64,000 nt of DNA from Nitrosomonas sp. Is79A3 (GTDB lineage Bacteria; Pseudomonadota; Gammaproteobacteria; Burkholderiales; Nitrosomonadaceae): contig NC_015731.1 in assembly GCF_000219585.1 (NCBI RefSeq), positions 1 through 64,000 of the forward strand, written 5' to 3'. A program made the translations under genes and the position numbers. The notes below the pieces were generated by a model. It saw only the letters and a list, made by a program, of their open reading frames with translations. It did not search any database and was not told the origin of the DNA. Of the stretch, positions 1 to 11,237 are shown piece after piece (the first letter of the stretch is position 1; each line of letters begins with the position of its first letter).

Positions 1-61
1 TTTACCTTAAAATTGCATTGTTATTGCTTTCTAAAACCAGACAGATAAAGAACAAAAAATT

Positions 62-1435
62 ATGCAATCACTGAACACTTTCTGGTTATCTTGTCTTGAT
101 CATTTCAAAAAAGAACTCAACGCGCAACAATTTAATACTTGGATCAAACCATTACAAATCGATCCCGCATTAAATAGCGACAATGAAGTCGTACTGATTG
201 CTCCCAATCGATTTGTCTCGCAATGGGTGAAAGACAATTTCATTATGCATATAGAAGTGATGGCGCAGGCATATTTCTCCAGAAAAATCCAATTCCATCT
301 GAAACTTGCCGATCAAACCGAAGCAAAAAACAGCCTGCCAGATCCGCTACCCTTGCAGGTGCAGGATGTACCCAAACCGGAAACTAAGACGGCCTACCCG
401 CCTGCCAAAAAAAATCCCAGCGGCCTGAATCCCAATTTTACTTTTGACAATTTCGTAACCGGAAAAGCCAATCAACTGGCGCGAGCCGGTGCCATCCAAG
501 TTGCGGAATCGCCCGGTATCGCCTATAACCCGCTATTTATCTATGGCGGTGTGGGTTTGGGAAAAACCCACTTGATTCAAGCAATCGGTAATTACGTGCA
601 CGAAAATGACAAGAGCGCCAAAATCCGTTATGTGCATGCTGAAAAATATGTATCCGATGTCGTCAGTGCCTATCAACATAAGGCATTTGACAAGTTCAAA
701 CTTTACTACCATTCGCTTGATCTCTTGCTGGTCGACGATGTGCAATTTTTTGGCGGGAAAAATCGTACGCAGGAAGAGTTTTTCTATGCCTTTAATGCAC
801 TCATCGAAACCCATAAACAAGTCATCATTACTTGCGATACCTACCCAAAAGAAATTACAGGGCTGGAAGAACGGCTGGTATCCCGTTTTGGATGGGGATT
901 AACCGTTGCCGTAGAGCCACCGGAATTGGAAATGCGTGTCGCGATCCTGTTAAAGAAAGCCGAGCTGGAAAAAATCCGCTTAGATGAAAATGTGGCATTC
1001 TTTATTGCCAAACATATCCGCTCAAATGTGCGGGAATTGGAAGGTGCTTTAAAACGCGTACTGGCTTTCTCACGTTTTGTCGGTCTGGAAATAACGCTGG
1101 ATCTGGCGAAAGAAGCATTAAAGGATTTGCTGGCTGTGCAAAGCCGCCAAATTTCCATCGAAAATATCCAGAAAACTGTCGCCGATTATTACAAAATCAA
1201 AGTATCCGAGATGTATTCAAAAAAACGCTCACGCATCGTCGCCCGCCCCCGGCAAATGGCTATGGCAATCGCTAAAGAACTGACTTCGTTGAGTTTACCG
1301 GATATCGGTGAAGCTTTTGGCGGAAGAGATCATACGACCGTATTACACGGCTACCGGAAAATCAATGAATTGCGTATTTCCGATCCGGTCGTAAGCCGGG
1401 ATTTTAACGCGCTGATTCTTATTTTAAGAGGTTGA
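62..1435 (+). CDS. dnaA: Chromosomal replication initiator protein DnaA
   Basis: DnaA is the AAA+ ATPase that binds DnaA boxes at oriC, melts the origin and loads the replicative helicase. The 457-residue protein has the usual layout: an N-terminal interaction domain, a variable linker around residues 85-125, an AAA+ core with Walker [11 protein letters not shown] near residue 161 and Walker [11 protein letters not shown] near residue 221, and the C-terminal DNA-binding signature [10 protein letters not shown] near residue 420. The ATG at 62 gives the standard N-terminus. It is followed by a probable oriC and dnaN, the classic origin-proximal order. The base composition is lower in GC than the defence operon downstream. 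Confidence 0.98.
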   Translation: MQSLNTFWLSCLDHFKKELNAQQFNTWIKPLQIDPALNSDNEVVLIAPNRFVSQWVKDNFIMHIEVMAQAYFSRKIQFHLKLADQTEAKNSLPDPLPLQVQDVPKPETKTAYPPAKKNPSGLNPNFTFDNFVTGKANQLARAGAIQVAESPGIAYNPLFIYGGVGLGKTHLIQAIGNYVHENDKSAKIRYVHAEKYVSDVVSAYQHKAFDKFKLYYHSLDLLLVDDVQFFGGKNRTQEEFFYAFNALIETHKQVIITCDTYPKEITGLEERLVSRFGWGLTVAVEPPELEMRVAILLKKAELEKIRLDENVAFFIAKHIRSNVRELEGALKRVLAFSRFVGLEITLDLAKEALKDLLAVQSRQISIENIQKTVADYYKIKVSEMYSKKRSRIVARPRQMAMAIAKELTSLSLPDIGEAFGGRDHTTVLHGYRKINELRISDPVVSRDFNALILILRG

Positions 1436-1451
1436 TAACTGTCTAACAACT

Positions 1452-1460
1452 TGTGCATAA
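1452..1460 (-). promoter_or_regulatory. DnaA box
   Basis: TGTGCATAA on the plus strand reads TTATGCACA on the minus strand, matching the TTATNCACA consensus. It lies 17 bases after the dnaA stop codon. Confidence 0.6.
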
Positions 1461-1486
1461 CTTCTTATTTTAAAGATTTGCTATTT

Positions 1487-1495
1487 TTATCCACA
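1487..1495 (+). promoter_or_regulatory. DnaA box (consensus)
   Basis: TTATCCACA is the perfect high-affinity DnaA box sequence. It is placed in the AT-rich gap before dnaN, in the opposite orientation to the box at 1452-1460. Confidence 0.7.
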
Positions 1496-1625
1496 ATTCA
1501 TCCAATTTTTATACAGTTTTCATACAAACAAAAATTCTATGCTATCTTGTTGATATTCATTCAATGTTAAAAACTATACAGAAGTATTGAAGACATTATC
1601 TAATTACTATTATTCTTTTATATAA

Positions 1626-2741
1626 ATGCTTTTAATTAAAACTAACAGAGACACATTGCTAAAACCGTTACAAACGGTGACCGGAATTGTGGAGCGGCGT
1701 CAGACATTACCCATCCTATCAAATGTTCTGATACAGCAAAACGAAGAAAAGACGTCTTTTTTGACCACTGATCTGGAAATACAAATCAAAACGGTTACGA
1801 CAAAGGATCTTTCTTCCAAGCAAAATTTCGCCTTGACGGTTTCTGCTAAAAAGCTTCAGGATATCCTGCGTTCGCTTTCATCCGATGCGGAAATTACGTT
1901 AACCCAGAAAGACGATCACCTGCAGGTTAAATCCGGAAAAAGCGCATTTAACTTGCAAATACTTCCGGCAGCAGATTTCCCCGAAGTTGTTGAAGAATCG
2001 GAATCCGATGCCACTATCACGCTGAAACAAAATGAATTAAAAAATCTTTTGCATCAAGTGCAGTTTGCAGTAGCACAACAAGATATCCGCTATTACTTGA
2101 ACGGACTTTTATTATTGACTGAAGATAAGCAATTAATCAGTGTCGGCACCGATGGACATCGGTTGGCCTATATCGCAGCCGGTTTGGATACGGAACAGAA
2201 AAGACAGGAAGTGATCCTGCCGCGCAAAGCGGTTTTTGAACTGTCCAAATTACTCGAAGACAAAGAAGATCCGGTAAAAATAGAATATTTTCAGAATAAA
2301 GTCCGGTTTTCATTTTCTGATATCATTCTGACATCGAAAATCATTGACGGTAAGTTTCCCGATTACAACCGTGTGATTCCAACCAGAAATACCAAGTTAT
2401 TCGAAATAGACCGTCTAATTTTTCTGCAAGCATTGCAACGGGTATCGATACTTTCCAATCAAAGCGAAAAATTTCGCGGCGTGCGCCTGATCGTCAGCAC
2501 AGATAATCTGCACATTATTTGCAAAAATAACGAGCAGGAAGAAGCCGAAGAAGAACTGGAAATTAAATACGGTGATGAATCAGTGGATATCAGCCTTAAT
2601 ATTACCTATCTGTTGGATTTATTGAACAATGTGAGCAGCGAAACGGTACAATGTGCCTTTGAAAATTCCAATAGCAGTGTTCTGATAACCGTCCCCGGAA
2701 ATAAAGAATTCAAATACATCGTCATGCCGATGAGAATTTAA
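1626..2741 (+). CDS. dnaN: DNA polymerase III sliding clamp (beta subunit)
   Basis: The beta clamp is a ring-shaped dimer that tethers DNA polymerase III and other enzymes to DNA. At 371 residues it has the normal length, with three repeated clamp domains. Recognisable segments are the N-terminal VTGIVERRQTLPILSN, the central VGTDGHRLAY around residue 178 and the C-terminal YIVMPMRI. That C-terminus is the canonical end of the family and contributes to the hydrophobic binding groove. The start at 1626 (ATGCTTTTAATT) is the family start. It sits between oriC and gyrB in the conserved origin cluster. Confidence 0.98.
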   Translation: MLLIKTNRDTLLKPLQTVTGIVERRQTLPILSNVLIQQNEEKTSFLTTDLEIQIKTVTTKDLSSKQNFALTVSAKKLQDILRSLSSDAEITLTQKDDHLQVKSGKSAFNLQILPAADFPEVVEESESDATITLKQNELKNLLHQVQFAVAQQDIRYYLNGLLLLTEDKQLISVGTDGHRLAYIAAGLDTEQKRQEVILPRKAVFELSKLLEDKEDPVKIEYFQNKVRFSFSDIILTSKIIDGKFPDYNRVIPTRNTKLFEIDRLIFLQALQRVSILSNQSEKFRGVRLIVSTDNLHIICKNNEQEEAEEELEIKYGDESVDISLNITYLLDLLNNVSSETVQCAFENSNSSVLITVPGNKEFKYIVMPMRI

Positions 2742-2820
2742 CTGCATTTCCCTGCAGGAATGATCCAAATCCTCAAAAGTTGAAACATTCTTTTAAATTT
2801 CATAACCATAAAGCGCCTAA

Positions 2821-5244
<2,424 letters not shown>

Positions 5245-5298
5245 AGCAGGCCAGTCCAAAAAATAATTGGTTACTGGTTACACGAGGCTTTTGCAAAA

Positions 5299-5314
5299 AA
5301 CCTTATCAAAGGTT
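5299..5314. repeat. Small hairpin between gyrB and the defence operon
   Basis: AACCTT-ATCA-AAGGTT is a perfect 6-base inverted repeat with a 4-base loop, preceded by an A-run. It lies in the 105-base gap after gyrB. There is no T-tract on the plus strand, so calling it a terminator would be weak. It may equally be a protein-binding site near the operon promoter. Confidence 0.3.
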
Positions 5315-5349
5315 AACGAAATCAGTAATCGGTTTACGTTTGAACCTAA

Positions 5350-8253
5350 ATGCAAAGAGAGCCGCTGTTGATTAAGCAACCGCTATTAACACCGTATCAG
5401 AGCCTATACTTTGCTTGGCTGCTGACCCGTCGCGCAGCAGGCGGCTCAGTCGAATCGCTGGCTTCGACGCTGGTCGATTCACAAGTGGACCTCAATCCCC
5501 ATCAAGTCGAAGCAGCACTCTTCGCATGCCGTAATCCCCTTTCACGTGGCGTGATCCTGGCGGATGAGGTTGGTCTGGGTAAGACCATTGAAGCCGGGCT
5601 GGTCATTTCGCAGCGCTGGGCCGAGCGCCGCCGCCGTATTTTAATCATTGTTCCGGCTAACCTGCGCAAGCAATGGCATCAAGAGTTACTGGATAAATTC
5701 AGTCTGCAAAGTCTAATTCTGGAGACGAAAAGCTATAACGCGATCCGCAAGCAGACGAGTCAAAGTCCGTTCGAGAATGTTTCCGGCCCGGTGATATGCT
5801 CCTATCAGTTTGCGAAAGCTAAAACGAACGATATCAGGAATATTCAATGGAATCTGGTTGTACTCGACGAAGCCCACCGCATGCGCAACGTCTACAAAAC
5901 CAGCAATGTCATCGCCAAAACGCTGAAGGAGGCACTGGCGCATGTTCACTCCAAGATATTGCTGACCGCGACACCGTTGCAGAACTCGTTGCTGGAGCTC
6001 TACGGCCTCGTCAGCATGATCGATGATCGTGTATTCGGCGACCTCGACAGCTTCCGCACCCAATTCACTGTTTCTGGTAAAAATCAAAACTTCGCCAATT
6101 TGCGTGATCGCCTGGCTCCGGTTTGCAAACGCACCTTGCGTAAGGAAGTGCAGCCCTATGTTTCATACACCGCCCGTAAAGCCATCGTCGAGGAATTCAC
6201 GCCATCCTTTGAAGAGCGGGAATTATCCGGGCTTGTTGCGGACTACCTGCGGCGTCCAAATCTTAAAGCGCTGCCCGATGGGCAGCGGCAACTGATCTCC
6301 CTGGTGCTGTGGAAACTGCTGGCGTCGTCCACGTACGCGATAGCCGGTGCGCTGGATACTATGGCTAACCGTCTTCAAGGCGTGCTGGATGATGCAGCCA
6401 ATCTCCCCGATCTGGCTGAGGAATTGGATGAAGACTATGAATCGCTGGACGAAACCGCCGACGAATGGAACGATCAAGCCCTTGATGCATCATCGTCTGC
6501 ACGTAACGAACACGATGCCATTTCCAATGAAATTGCAGATCTGCGGCATTTCAAGACGCTGGCGGCCAATATCCGTGACAACGCCAAAGGCATGGCCCTG
6601 CTGACCGCTCTGGATCGTGCTTTTGCTGAACTGGAGCGCCTCGGCGCGGCCAAAAAGGCGATCATCTTTACCGAATCGAAGCGGACGCAGGAATATCTGC
6701 TTTCCCTTCTGGAAAATACCTCGTACGGTGAAGGGATCGTCTTGTTCAACGGCACCAACAGCGATGCACGCGCGCAGACCATCTACAAGGAATGGCTAAA
6801 GCAGCACGAAGGCACCGACCGCATTACCGGTTCCAAGACCGCTGATACCCGAGCAGCGCTGGTCGAGTACTTCAAGGCGCGCGGCACCGTGATGATCGCC
6901 ACCGAGGCCGGGGCCGAAGGCATCAACCTCCAGTTCTGCTCGCTGGTCATCAACTACGACCTGCCGTGGAATCCGCAGCGTATTGAACAGCGCATCGGGC
7001 GCTGCCATCGCTACGGGCAAAAGTTCGACGTGGTCGTGGTAAATTTCGTTGACCGCAGCAATGAAGCCGATGCGCGGGTGTACGAACTGCTGGCGCAGAA
7101 ATTCCAGCTTTTCGAGGGCGTATTCGGCGCCAGCGACGAAGTATTAGGCGCGATTGGTTCCGGGGTGGATTTCGAGCGGCGTATCGCCGAAATTTATCGG
7201 AACTGCCGGGAACATGGGGAAATCAAGGCCAGTTTTGAACAGTTGCAACTTGACCTTTCCGGTGAGATCAGCGAGGCAATGGTCAAGACCCGCCAAATCT
7301 TGCTGGAAAACTTCGATGAGGAAGTGCAGGATAAACTGCGCGTGCGCGCCGAGGATAGCCGCGCCGCGCGTAGCAAATACGAGCGCATGCTGATGGACTT
7401 GACTCGAACGGAACTGGATGGCTGCGCCGCGTTCGACGATGATGGGTTCGTGCTTGGCAATCCACCAGTTGGAATTGAAAACAGCGGCCTCGCGGGAATC
7501 GAGCCTGGGCGCTACGAGCTGCCCCGCCGTTCCGGTGACGCTCATCTGTACCGGATCGGACATCCGCTGGCTGAATGGGTAATCAGCCAAGCGAAGACCC
7601 GTAATCTACCCGCCGCGCGGCTGGTGTTCGACTACGAAGCCTATGGCAGGAAGCAAAGCACGCTGGAACCATACCGTGGCAAAACAGGCTGGCTGATTCT
7701 GAAGTTGATTTCCGTCGAGGCGCTGGGCAATCAGGAACAGCACTTGGTGGTTGCGGCCTGTACAGCGGATGGTATTGCACTGGCAGAAGACGATCCGGAA
7801 AAGCTGCTGCTCCTGCCCGCAACCGTACAGGATGCCGGCTTGTTCAACGATGGTGAAATGACTCTACAGGCCGACATGGAAGCCCGTCAGACCGCGCTGC
7901 TGCACGACATCAATCAGCGCAACCTCGGCTACTTCGAGCAGGAAGTCCAGAAGCTCGATGCCTGGGCGGACGATCTGAAACTGGGGCTCGAACAGGAAAT
8001 CAAGGAAATCGACCGCGAGATCAAGGAAGTGCGCCGCACCGCGGCCACCTCACCAGTGCTGGAAGAGAAGCTGTCATGGCAGAAGCGCCAACGTGAACTG
8101 GAAAGCAAGCGCAGCTCGCTGCGCCGTGAGCTGTTCGCCCGGCAGGACGAAATCGAAGCCCAGCATAACGCGCTCATCGATCAGTTGGAGATACAACTCC
8201 AGCAGCAGGTTGAAGAGCGTACGCTGTTTAACCTCGAATGGGAGCTCGTGTAA
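5350..8253 (+). CDS. SNF2-family DEAD/DEAH helicase (defence operon gene 1)
   Basis: This 967-residue superfamily 2 ATPase is built like RapA and other SNF2 proteins and probably translocates on or remodels DNA. Walker A lies at about residues 70-88 (LADEVGLGKTIEAG), motif II is DEAH near residue 173, and motifs V-VI read EAGAEGINL and IEQRIGRCHRYGQ near residues 518-555. A long Glu/Arg-rich helical region, probably coiled coil, fills the last 90 residues. No nuclease motif was seen. Its TAA overlaps the next gene's ATG (TAATG). DISARM drmD is also SNF2-like, but the other DISARM genes are absent. The family is certain and the defence role is inferred from its neighbours. The Shine-Dalgarno sequence before 5350 is weak. 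Confidence 0.85.
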   Translation: MQREPLLIKQPLLTPYQSLYFAWLLTRRAAGGSVESLASTLVDSQVDLNPHQVEAALFACRNPLSRGVILADEVGLGKTIEAGLVISQRWAERRRRILIIVPANLRKQWHQELLDKFSLQSLILETKSYNAIRKQTSQSPFENVSGPVICSYQFAKAKTNDIRNIQWNLVVLDEAHRMRNVYKTSNVIAKTLKEALAHVHSKILLTATPLQNSLLELYGLVSMIDDRVFGDLDSFRTQFTVSGKNQNFANLRDRLAPVCKRTLRKEVQPYVSYTARKAIVEEFTPSFEERELSGLVADYLRRPNLKALPDGQRQLISLVLWKLLASSTYAIAGALDTMANRLQGVLDDAANLPDLAEELDEDYESLDETADEWNDQALDASSSARNEHDAISNEIADLRHFKTLAANIRDNAKGMALLTALDRAFAELERLGAAKKAIIFTESKRTQEYLLSLLENTSYGEGIVLFNGTNSDARAQTIYKEWLKQHEGTDRITGSKTADTRAALVEYFKARGTVMIATEAGAEGINLQFCSLVINYDLPWNPQRIEQRIGRCHRYGQKFDVVVVNFVDRSNEADARVYELLAQKFQLFEGVFGASDEVLGAIGSGVDFERRIAEIYRNCREHGEIKASFEQLQLDLSGEISEAMVKTRQILLENFDEEVQDKLRVRAEDSRAARSKYERMLMDLTRTELDGCAAFDDDGFVLGNPPVGIENSGLAGIEPGRYELPRRSGDAHLYRIGHPLAEWVISQAKTRNLPAARLVFDYEAYGRKQSTLEPYRGKTGWLILKLISVEALGNQEQHLVVAACTADGIALAEDDPEKLLLLPATVQDAGLFNDGEMTLQADMEARQTALLHDINQRNLGYFEQEVQKLDAWADDLKLGLEQEIKEIDREIKEVRRTAATSPVLEEKLSWQKRQRELESKRSSLRRELFARQDEIEAQHNALIDQLEIQLQQQVEERTLFNLEWELV

Positions 8254-10058
8254 TGACAGCACTCGAACCGCAGTATATGATCATTTTGAAGAAAGTTCTG
8301 GCGGAACGCTTCATGCCCTTCCTGCCACCATTGCTCAATACGAAAAAGCCTGCTGAAGAACAGCAGGAAAAGCAATTGTCACGAGCTTTCGGTGGGTTTG
8401 CATTGCACAAGCTGCTTGATATCCCACCAAAAGAAGCGGCTGCCTCGGTTGTCGACGACTTCGATGACAATGGAATTGACGCAATTTACTACCACACGCC
8501 GTCGGAAACGTTGTATCTCCTGCAGACTAAGTTGATGAAAAAGGATGCAGAATTTAAGCAAGTCGATGCACTTCCATTCTGCGAAGGCGTGCGTCTCTTA
8601 TTGAAGCAGAACTTCACGGCTTTCAATTCCAATGTTCAGAAACGGCAAGCTGAAATCGAGAGTGCGCTCGATTCGTGCAACCACATCAAATTGGTTATTC
8701 CTTTTACGGGCGCAAAAGTCTCGGATACAGCCAAGAAGTTTCTTCAGCAACTACTTGACGACGAAGATCTCGACGAAGAACGACTGGTGAAGCAAGTGGA
8801 ATACTACACGGCAGCGGAAATTACTCGCGATCTGTTGGCGGAGCAAGCTTACAAGCCGGTAAAAACAGACATTGCTTTGCAGAAAAGTCAGAAAATCGAG
8901 ATTCCGCGCGTGACATACTATGGCATTGCACGATTAACCGATTTGGTAACCCTCCATATCAAAGAGGATAAAGCTCTTTACGAGCGCAATATTCGATATT
9001 TTCTAGGTAGCAGCAAGTCAGATATCAACAAGGCGATCAAGGTGACGCTACGTGATGATCCTGCGAACTTCTTTTATCTAAATAACGGTATTACTGCTGT
9101 TTGCGATGAAATTGAGCCTAAGAGTAAGAATCCGGGTAATGGTTTCAAGAAATTCAAGATTAGAGGGCTTTCCATCATTAACGGTGCGCAAACTGTAGCG
9201 TCGGCTGCCGAGTTTGTTCGCCAGAATCCAGATAAGAGCATCGATGAGGCGAAGGTTATGCTCACGCTGATCAAGGCTCCTGCCGATGGGCAGTTCGGCA
9301 AACGGGTGACGAAAGCCCGCAATCATCAGAACCCGGTACAGACATCCAATTTCGCATCTCTCGACGAGAATCAGGAACGTTTGCGGCAGGAGATAGCGCA
9401 CCTCGGCTTTGATTACCACTACCGCCCGGAAGTGTTAGCGGCGATGGGCGCTAAGGCGATCACACTCGATGAGGCGCTACGGGCGCTCGCCGCGCAACAG
9501 AGCGACCCGCGCTACGTCGTCTGGCTGAAGAGTGATCCGGCACGGCTTGCCAACCCTGACTCTACCGAGTATCAGGCGCTGTTCACCGCCGCGCTGCCGG
9601 GAGTGGCGCTGGTTAACGCTGTCTTATGCCACCGTGCTATCCGAGAGCTCGTGGTAGACTACGAACAGAAGGCCCCGACGCGCAGCCAGGAACGGTTGAT
9701 CTATCGTCACGGCATTCATGCCGTCACAGCGACGATGATGAAGCGCTTGCGCAGCCGCATCGGTGCGGCGGCTATCATCGACCCGGCTACAATTCCTGCA
9801 TTGATCAGTCAGCCGCTCGATCTGCTTCGGCAGCAAGCTTGTGATTTCGGGCAGCAGCACCTCTTATGGGTGGGGCCGCTAGCCTACTTCCGCAACCAAG
9901 GCAACGTTGTAGCTTTCCTGGCCGACTTAATGGAAATGCACTATGGGCTCGCTGCTGATCCGGCGATCACCCCGTTGCGCAACATTCAGAATGCAGCGGA
10001 CGTGTACCCGCGTAAGCGCCTGATCGATTATTTATCAAGTCGTGCGCCACAAGTATGA
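8253..10058 (+). CDS. AIPR-family abortive infection protein (defence operon gene 2)
   Basis: The 601-residue product resembles the AIPR family (abortive infection phage resistance proteins, PF10592). Its hallmark segments are FYLNNGITAV near residue 273 and SIINGAQTVAS near residue 307, which is the NNGIT...NGAQT pattern of the family. The N-terminal half contains DFDDNGIDAIYYH followed by YLLQTKL. That arrangement is consistent with a PD-(D/E)XK-like fold, but this is inference. An earlier in-frame ATG exists at 8238, but the ATG at 8253 overlapping the preceding stop (TAATG) is preferred. The last 600 bases look richer in GC than the first part. Its biochemical activity cannot be read from the sequence. 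Confidence 0.8.
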   Translation: MTALEPQYMIILKKVLAERFMPFLPPLLNTKKPAEEQQEKQLSRAFGGFALHKLLDIPPKEAAASVVDDFDDNGIDAIYYHTPSETLYLLQTKLMKKDAEFKQVDALPFCEGVRLLLKQNFTAFNSNVQKRQAEIESALDSCNHIKLVIPFTGAKVSDTAKKFLQQLLDDEDLDEERLVKQVEYYTAAEITRDLLAEQAYKPVKTDIALQKSQKIEIPRVTYYGIARLTDLVTLHIKEDKALYERNIRYFLGSSKSDINKAIKVTLRDDPANFFYLNNGITAVCDEIEPKSKNPGNGFKKFKIRGLSIINGAQTVASAAEFVRQNPDKSIDEAKVMLTLIKAPADGQFGKRVTKARNHQNPVQTSNFASLDENQERLRQEIAHLGFDYHYRPEVLAAMGAKAITLDEALRALAAQQSDPRYVVWLKSDPARLANPDSTEYQALFTAALPGVALVNAVLCHRAIRELVVDYEQKAPTRSQERLIYRHGIHAVTATMMKRLRSRIGAAAIIDPATIPALISQPLDLLRQQACDFGQQHLLWVGPLAYFRNQGNVVAFLADLMEMHYGLAADPAITPLRNIQNAADVYPRKRLIDYLSSRAPQV

Positions 10059-10068
10059 GAGCGATGCC

Positions 10069-10185
10069 ATGAGCAAACAAAAACTCGAACTCACCAGGAT
10101 CGATAAGGACAAACGCCAAAATCCGGAATCGCGCATCCTGCGTGAAGAACAGACGCTATTCACCGTCGAATGGGCGTTGAAATGA
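10069..10185 (+). pseudogene. Truncated duplicate of the mod methyltransferase 5' end
   Basis: This 38-codon frame begins MSKQKLELTRIDKDKR and continues with PESRILREE. It aligns with the start of the methyltransferase at 11234, which reads MSGKQKLELTWIGKEKR and then LEPRILLED. The similarity is also visible in DNA over the first codons. It then diverges and stops, so it cannot encode a methyltransferase. It lies between the AIPR gene and the YhcG nuclease gene, and its TGA overlaps the preferred ATG of the nuclease gene (ATGA). It is best read as a scar left when the nuclease gene entered the operon, although it may now act as a coupling leader. Confidence 0.7.
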
Positions 10186-11237
10186 AGCGCATCCCCCCTT
10201 CGCAACATGACACCTTGGAATCCTTGGCCAGTCAGATTGCTGAGATCGTCCAGCAGGCGCGCAGCCAGGTACGCCAAAGCGTCAATCAGGCCATGGTAGC
10301 AAGCTACTGGGAAATTGGCCGTCTGATCGTCGAGCATGAGCAACAAGGGCAGACCCGCGCCACCTATGGCACACGGCAACTGGCAGCGCTTTCCGAACGA
10401 CTGACGGCTCAGTTCGGGCGCGGCTTCGATGAGCGCAATTTGAGGAATATGAGACTGTTTTTTCAGTTCTTTTCAATTCGGAACGCAGTGCGTACCGAAT
10501 TGAGCTGGACGCACTATCGCGTTCTGCTGCGCGTGGAAAATCCCTCTGCCCGCGAGTGGTACCTGCGCGAAGCCATCAGCCAGAACTGGAGCAGCCGGGC
10601 GCTGGAGCGGCAAATCGGCGTGCTCTATTACGAACGCTTGTTGAGCAGCAAGGACAAGGCGCTGGTACAGGCCGAAGCCGCGCAGTACACGGAATCCCTG
10701 GCGGAAACCCGCAAGGATTTCCTGCGTGATCCCTATGTGCTGGATTTTCTCAACCTCAACACCAGCCGCTTTCTGGAAGGCGATCTGGAACAGGCCATCA
10801 TGGACAACCTGCAAAACTTCCTGCTGGAGCTGGGCAAGGGCTTTGCCTTTGTCGCCCGCCAGCAGCGTGTGAGTTTTGCTGATGAAGATTTTTATCTCGA
10901 CCTCGTGTTCTACAACTACAAGCTCAAATGCTTTTTGCTGGTGGACTTGAAACTGGGCAAGCTCACCCATCAGGACATGGGGCAGATGGATACTTATGTC
11001 CGCCTGTACGACGAGCAAATCAAAGGCGCTGACGACAATCCCACCATTGGCTTGGTGTTGTGCAGCGAAAAAAGTGAAGCCGTAGTGCGCTATTCCGTGC
11101 TGGCGGAACAACAGCAATTGTTTGCCGCCAAATACCTGCCTTATCTGCCGAGCGAAGCAGAGCTCAAACACGAACTGGAACGCGAGCGCGAACGCGCCCT
11201 GCAAATGCTGGCGCAGCGACAAGAGGCACAAGAATGA
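10182..11237 (+). CDS. YhcG/DUF1016-family PD-(D/E)XK nuclease (defence operon gene 3)
   Basis: The 351-residue protein has the two-part layout of the DUF1016 (YhcG) family. An N-terminal helical domain contains VASYWEIGRLIVEHEQ and RNLRNMRLFFQFF, and a conserved WTHYRVLLRV block lies near residue 107. The C-terminal PD-(D/E)XK nuclease has DLVFYNYKLKCFLLVDLK around residues 240-258, and a basic, Glu-rich tail follows. The family is common beside restriction-modification genes. The ATG at 10182, overlapping the stop of the upstream fragment, is preferred; 10170 is an in-frame alternative. Its stop overlaps the methyltransferase ATG (ATGA), indicating translational coupling. Confidence 0.85.
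   Translation: MKRIPPSQHDTLESLASQIAEIVQQARSQVRQSVNQAMVASYWEIGRLIVEHEQQGQTRATYGTRQLAALSERLTAQFGRGFDERNLRNMRLFFQFFSIRNAVRTELSWTHYRVLLRVENPSAREWYLREAISQNWSSRALERQIGVLYYERLLSSKDKALVQAEAAQYTESLAETRKDFLRDPYVLDFLNLNTSRFLEGDLEQAIMDNLQNFLLELGKGFAFVARQQRVSFADEDFYLDLVFYNYKLKCFLLVDLKLGKLTHQDMGQMDTYVRLYDEQIKGADDNPTIGLVLCSEKSEAVVRYSVLAEQQQLFAAKYLPYLPSEAELKHELERERERALQMLAQRQEAQE

Larger units (their letters stand above)
1436..1625. other. Putative replication origin (oriC) between dnaA and dnaN
   Basis: This 190-base gap is strongly AT-rich and contains two DnaA-box matches, a consensus TTATCCACA at 1487-1495 (+) and TGTGCATAA at 1452-1460 (the reverse complement of TTATGCACA). AT-rich runs follow towards dnaN and could serve as the unwinding element. 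A dnaA-dnaN location is a usual oriC position. Only two clear boxes are seen, so the origin may also include sequence upstream of dnaA that lies outside this window. Confidence 0.6.

Noticed and set aside
10473..11231. Long minus-strand open frame of 252 codons opposite the YhcG gene.
   Set aside because: It is a shadow of a real coding gene. The plus-strand protein has clear family motifs, and the minus frame has a composition typical of antisense translation.
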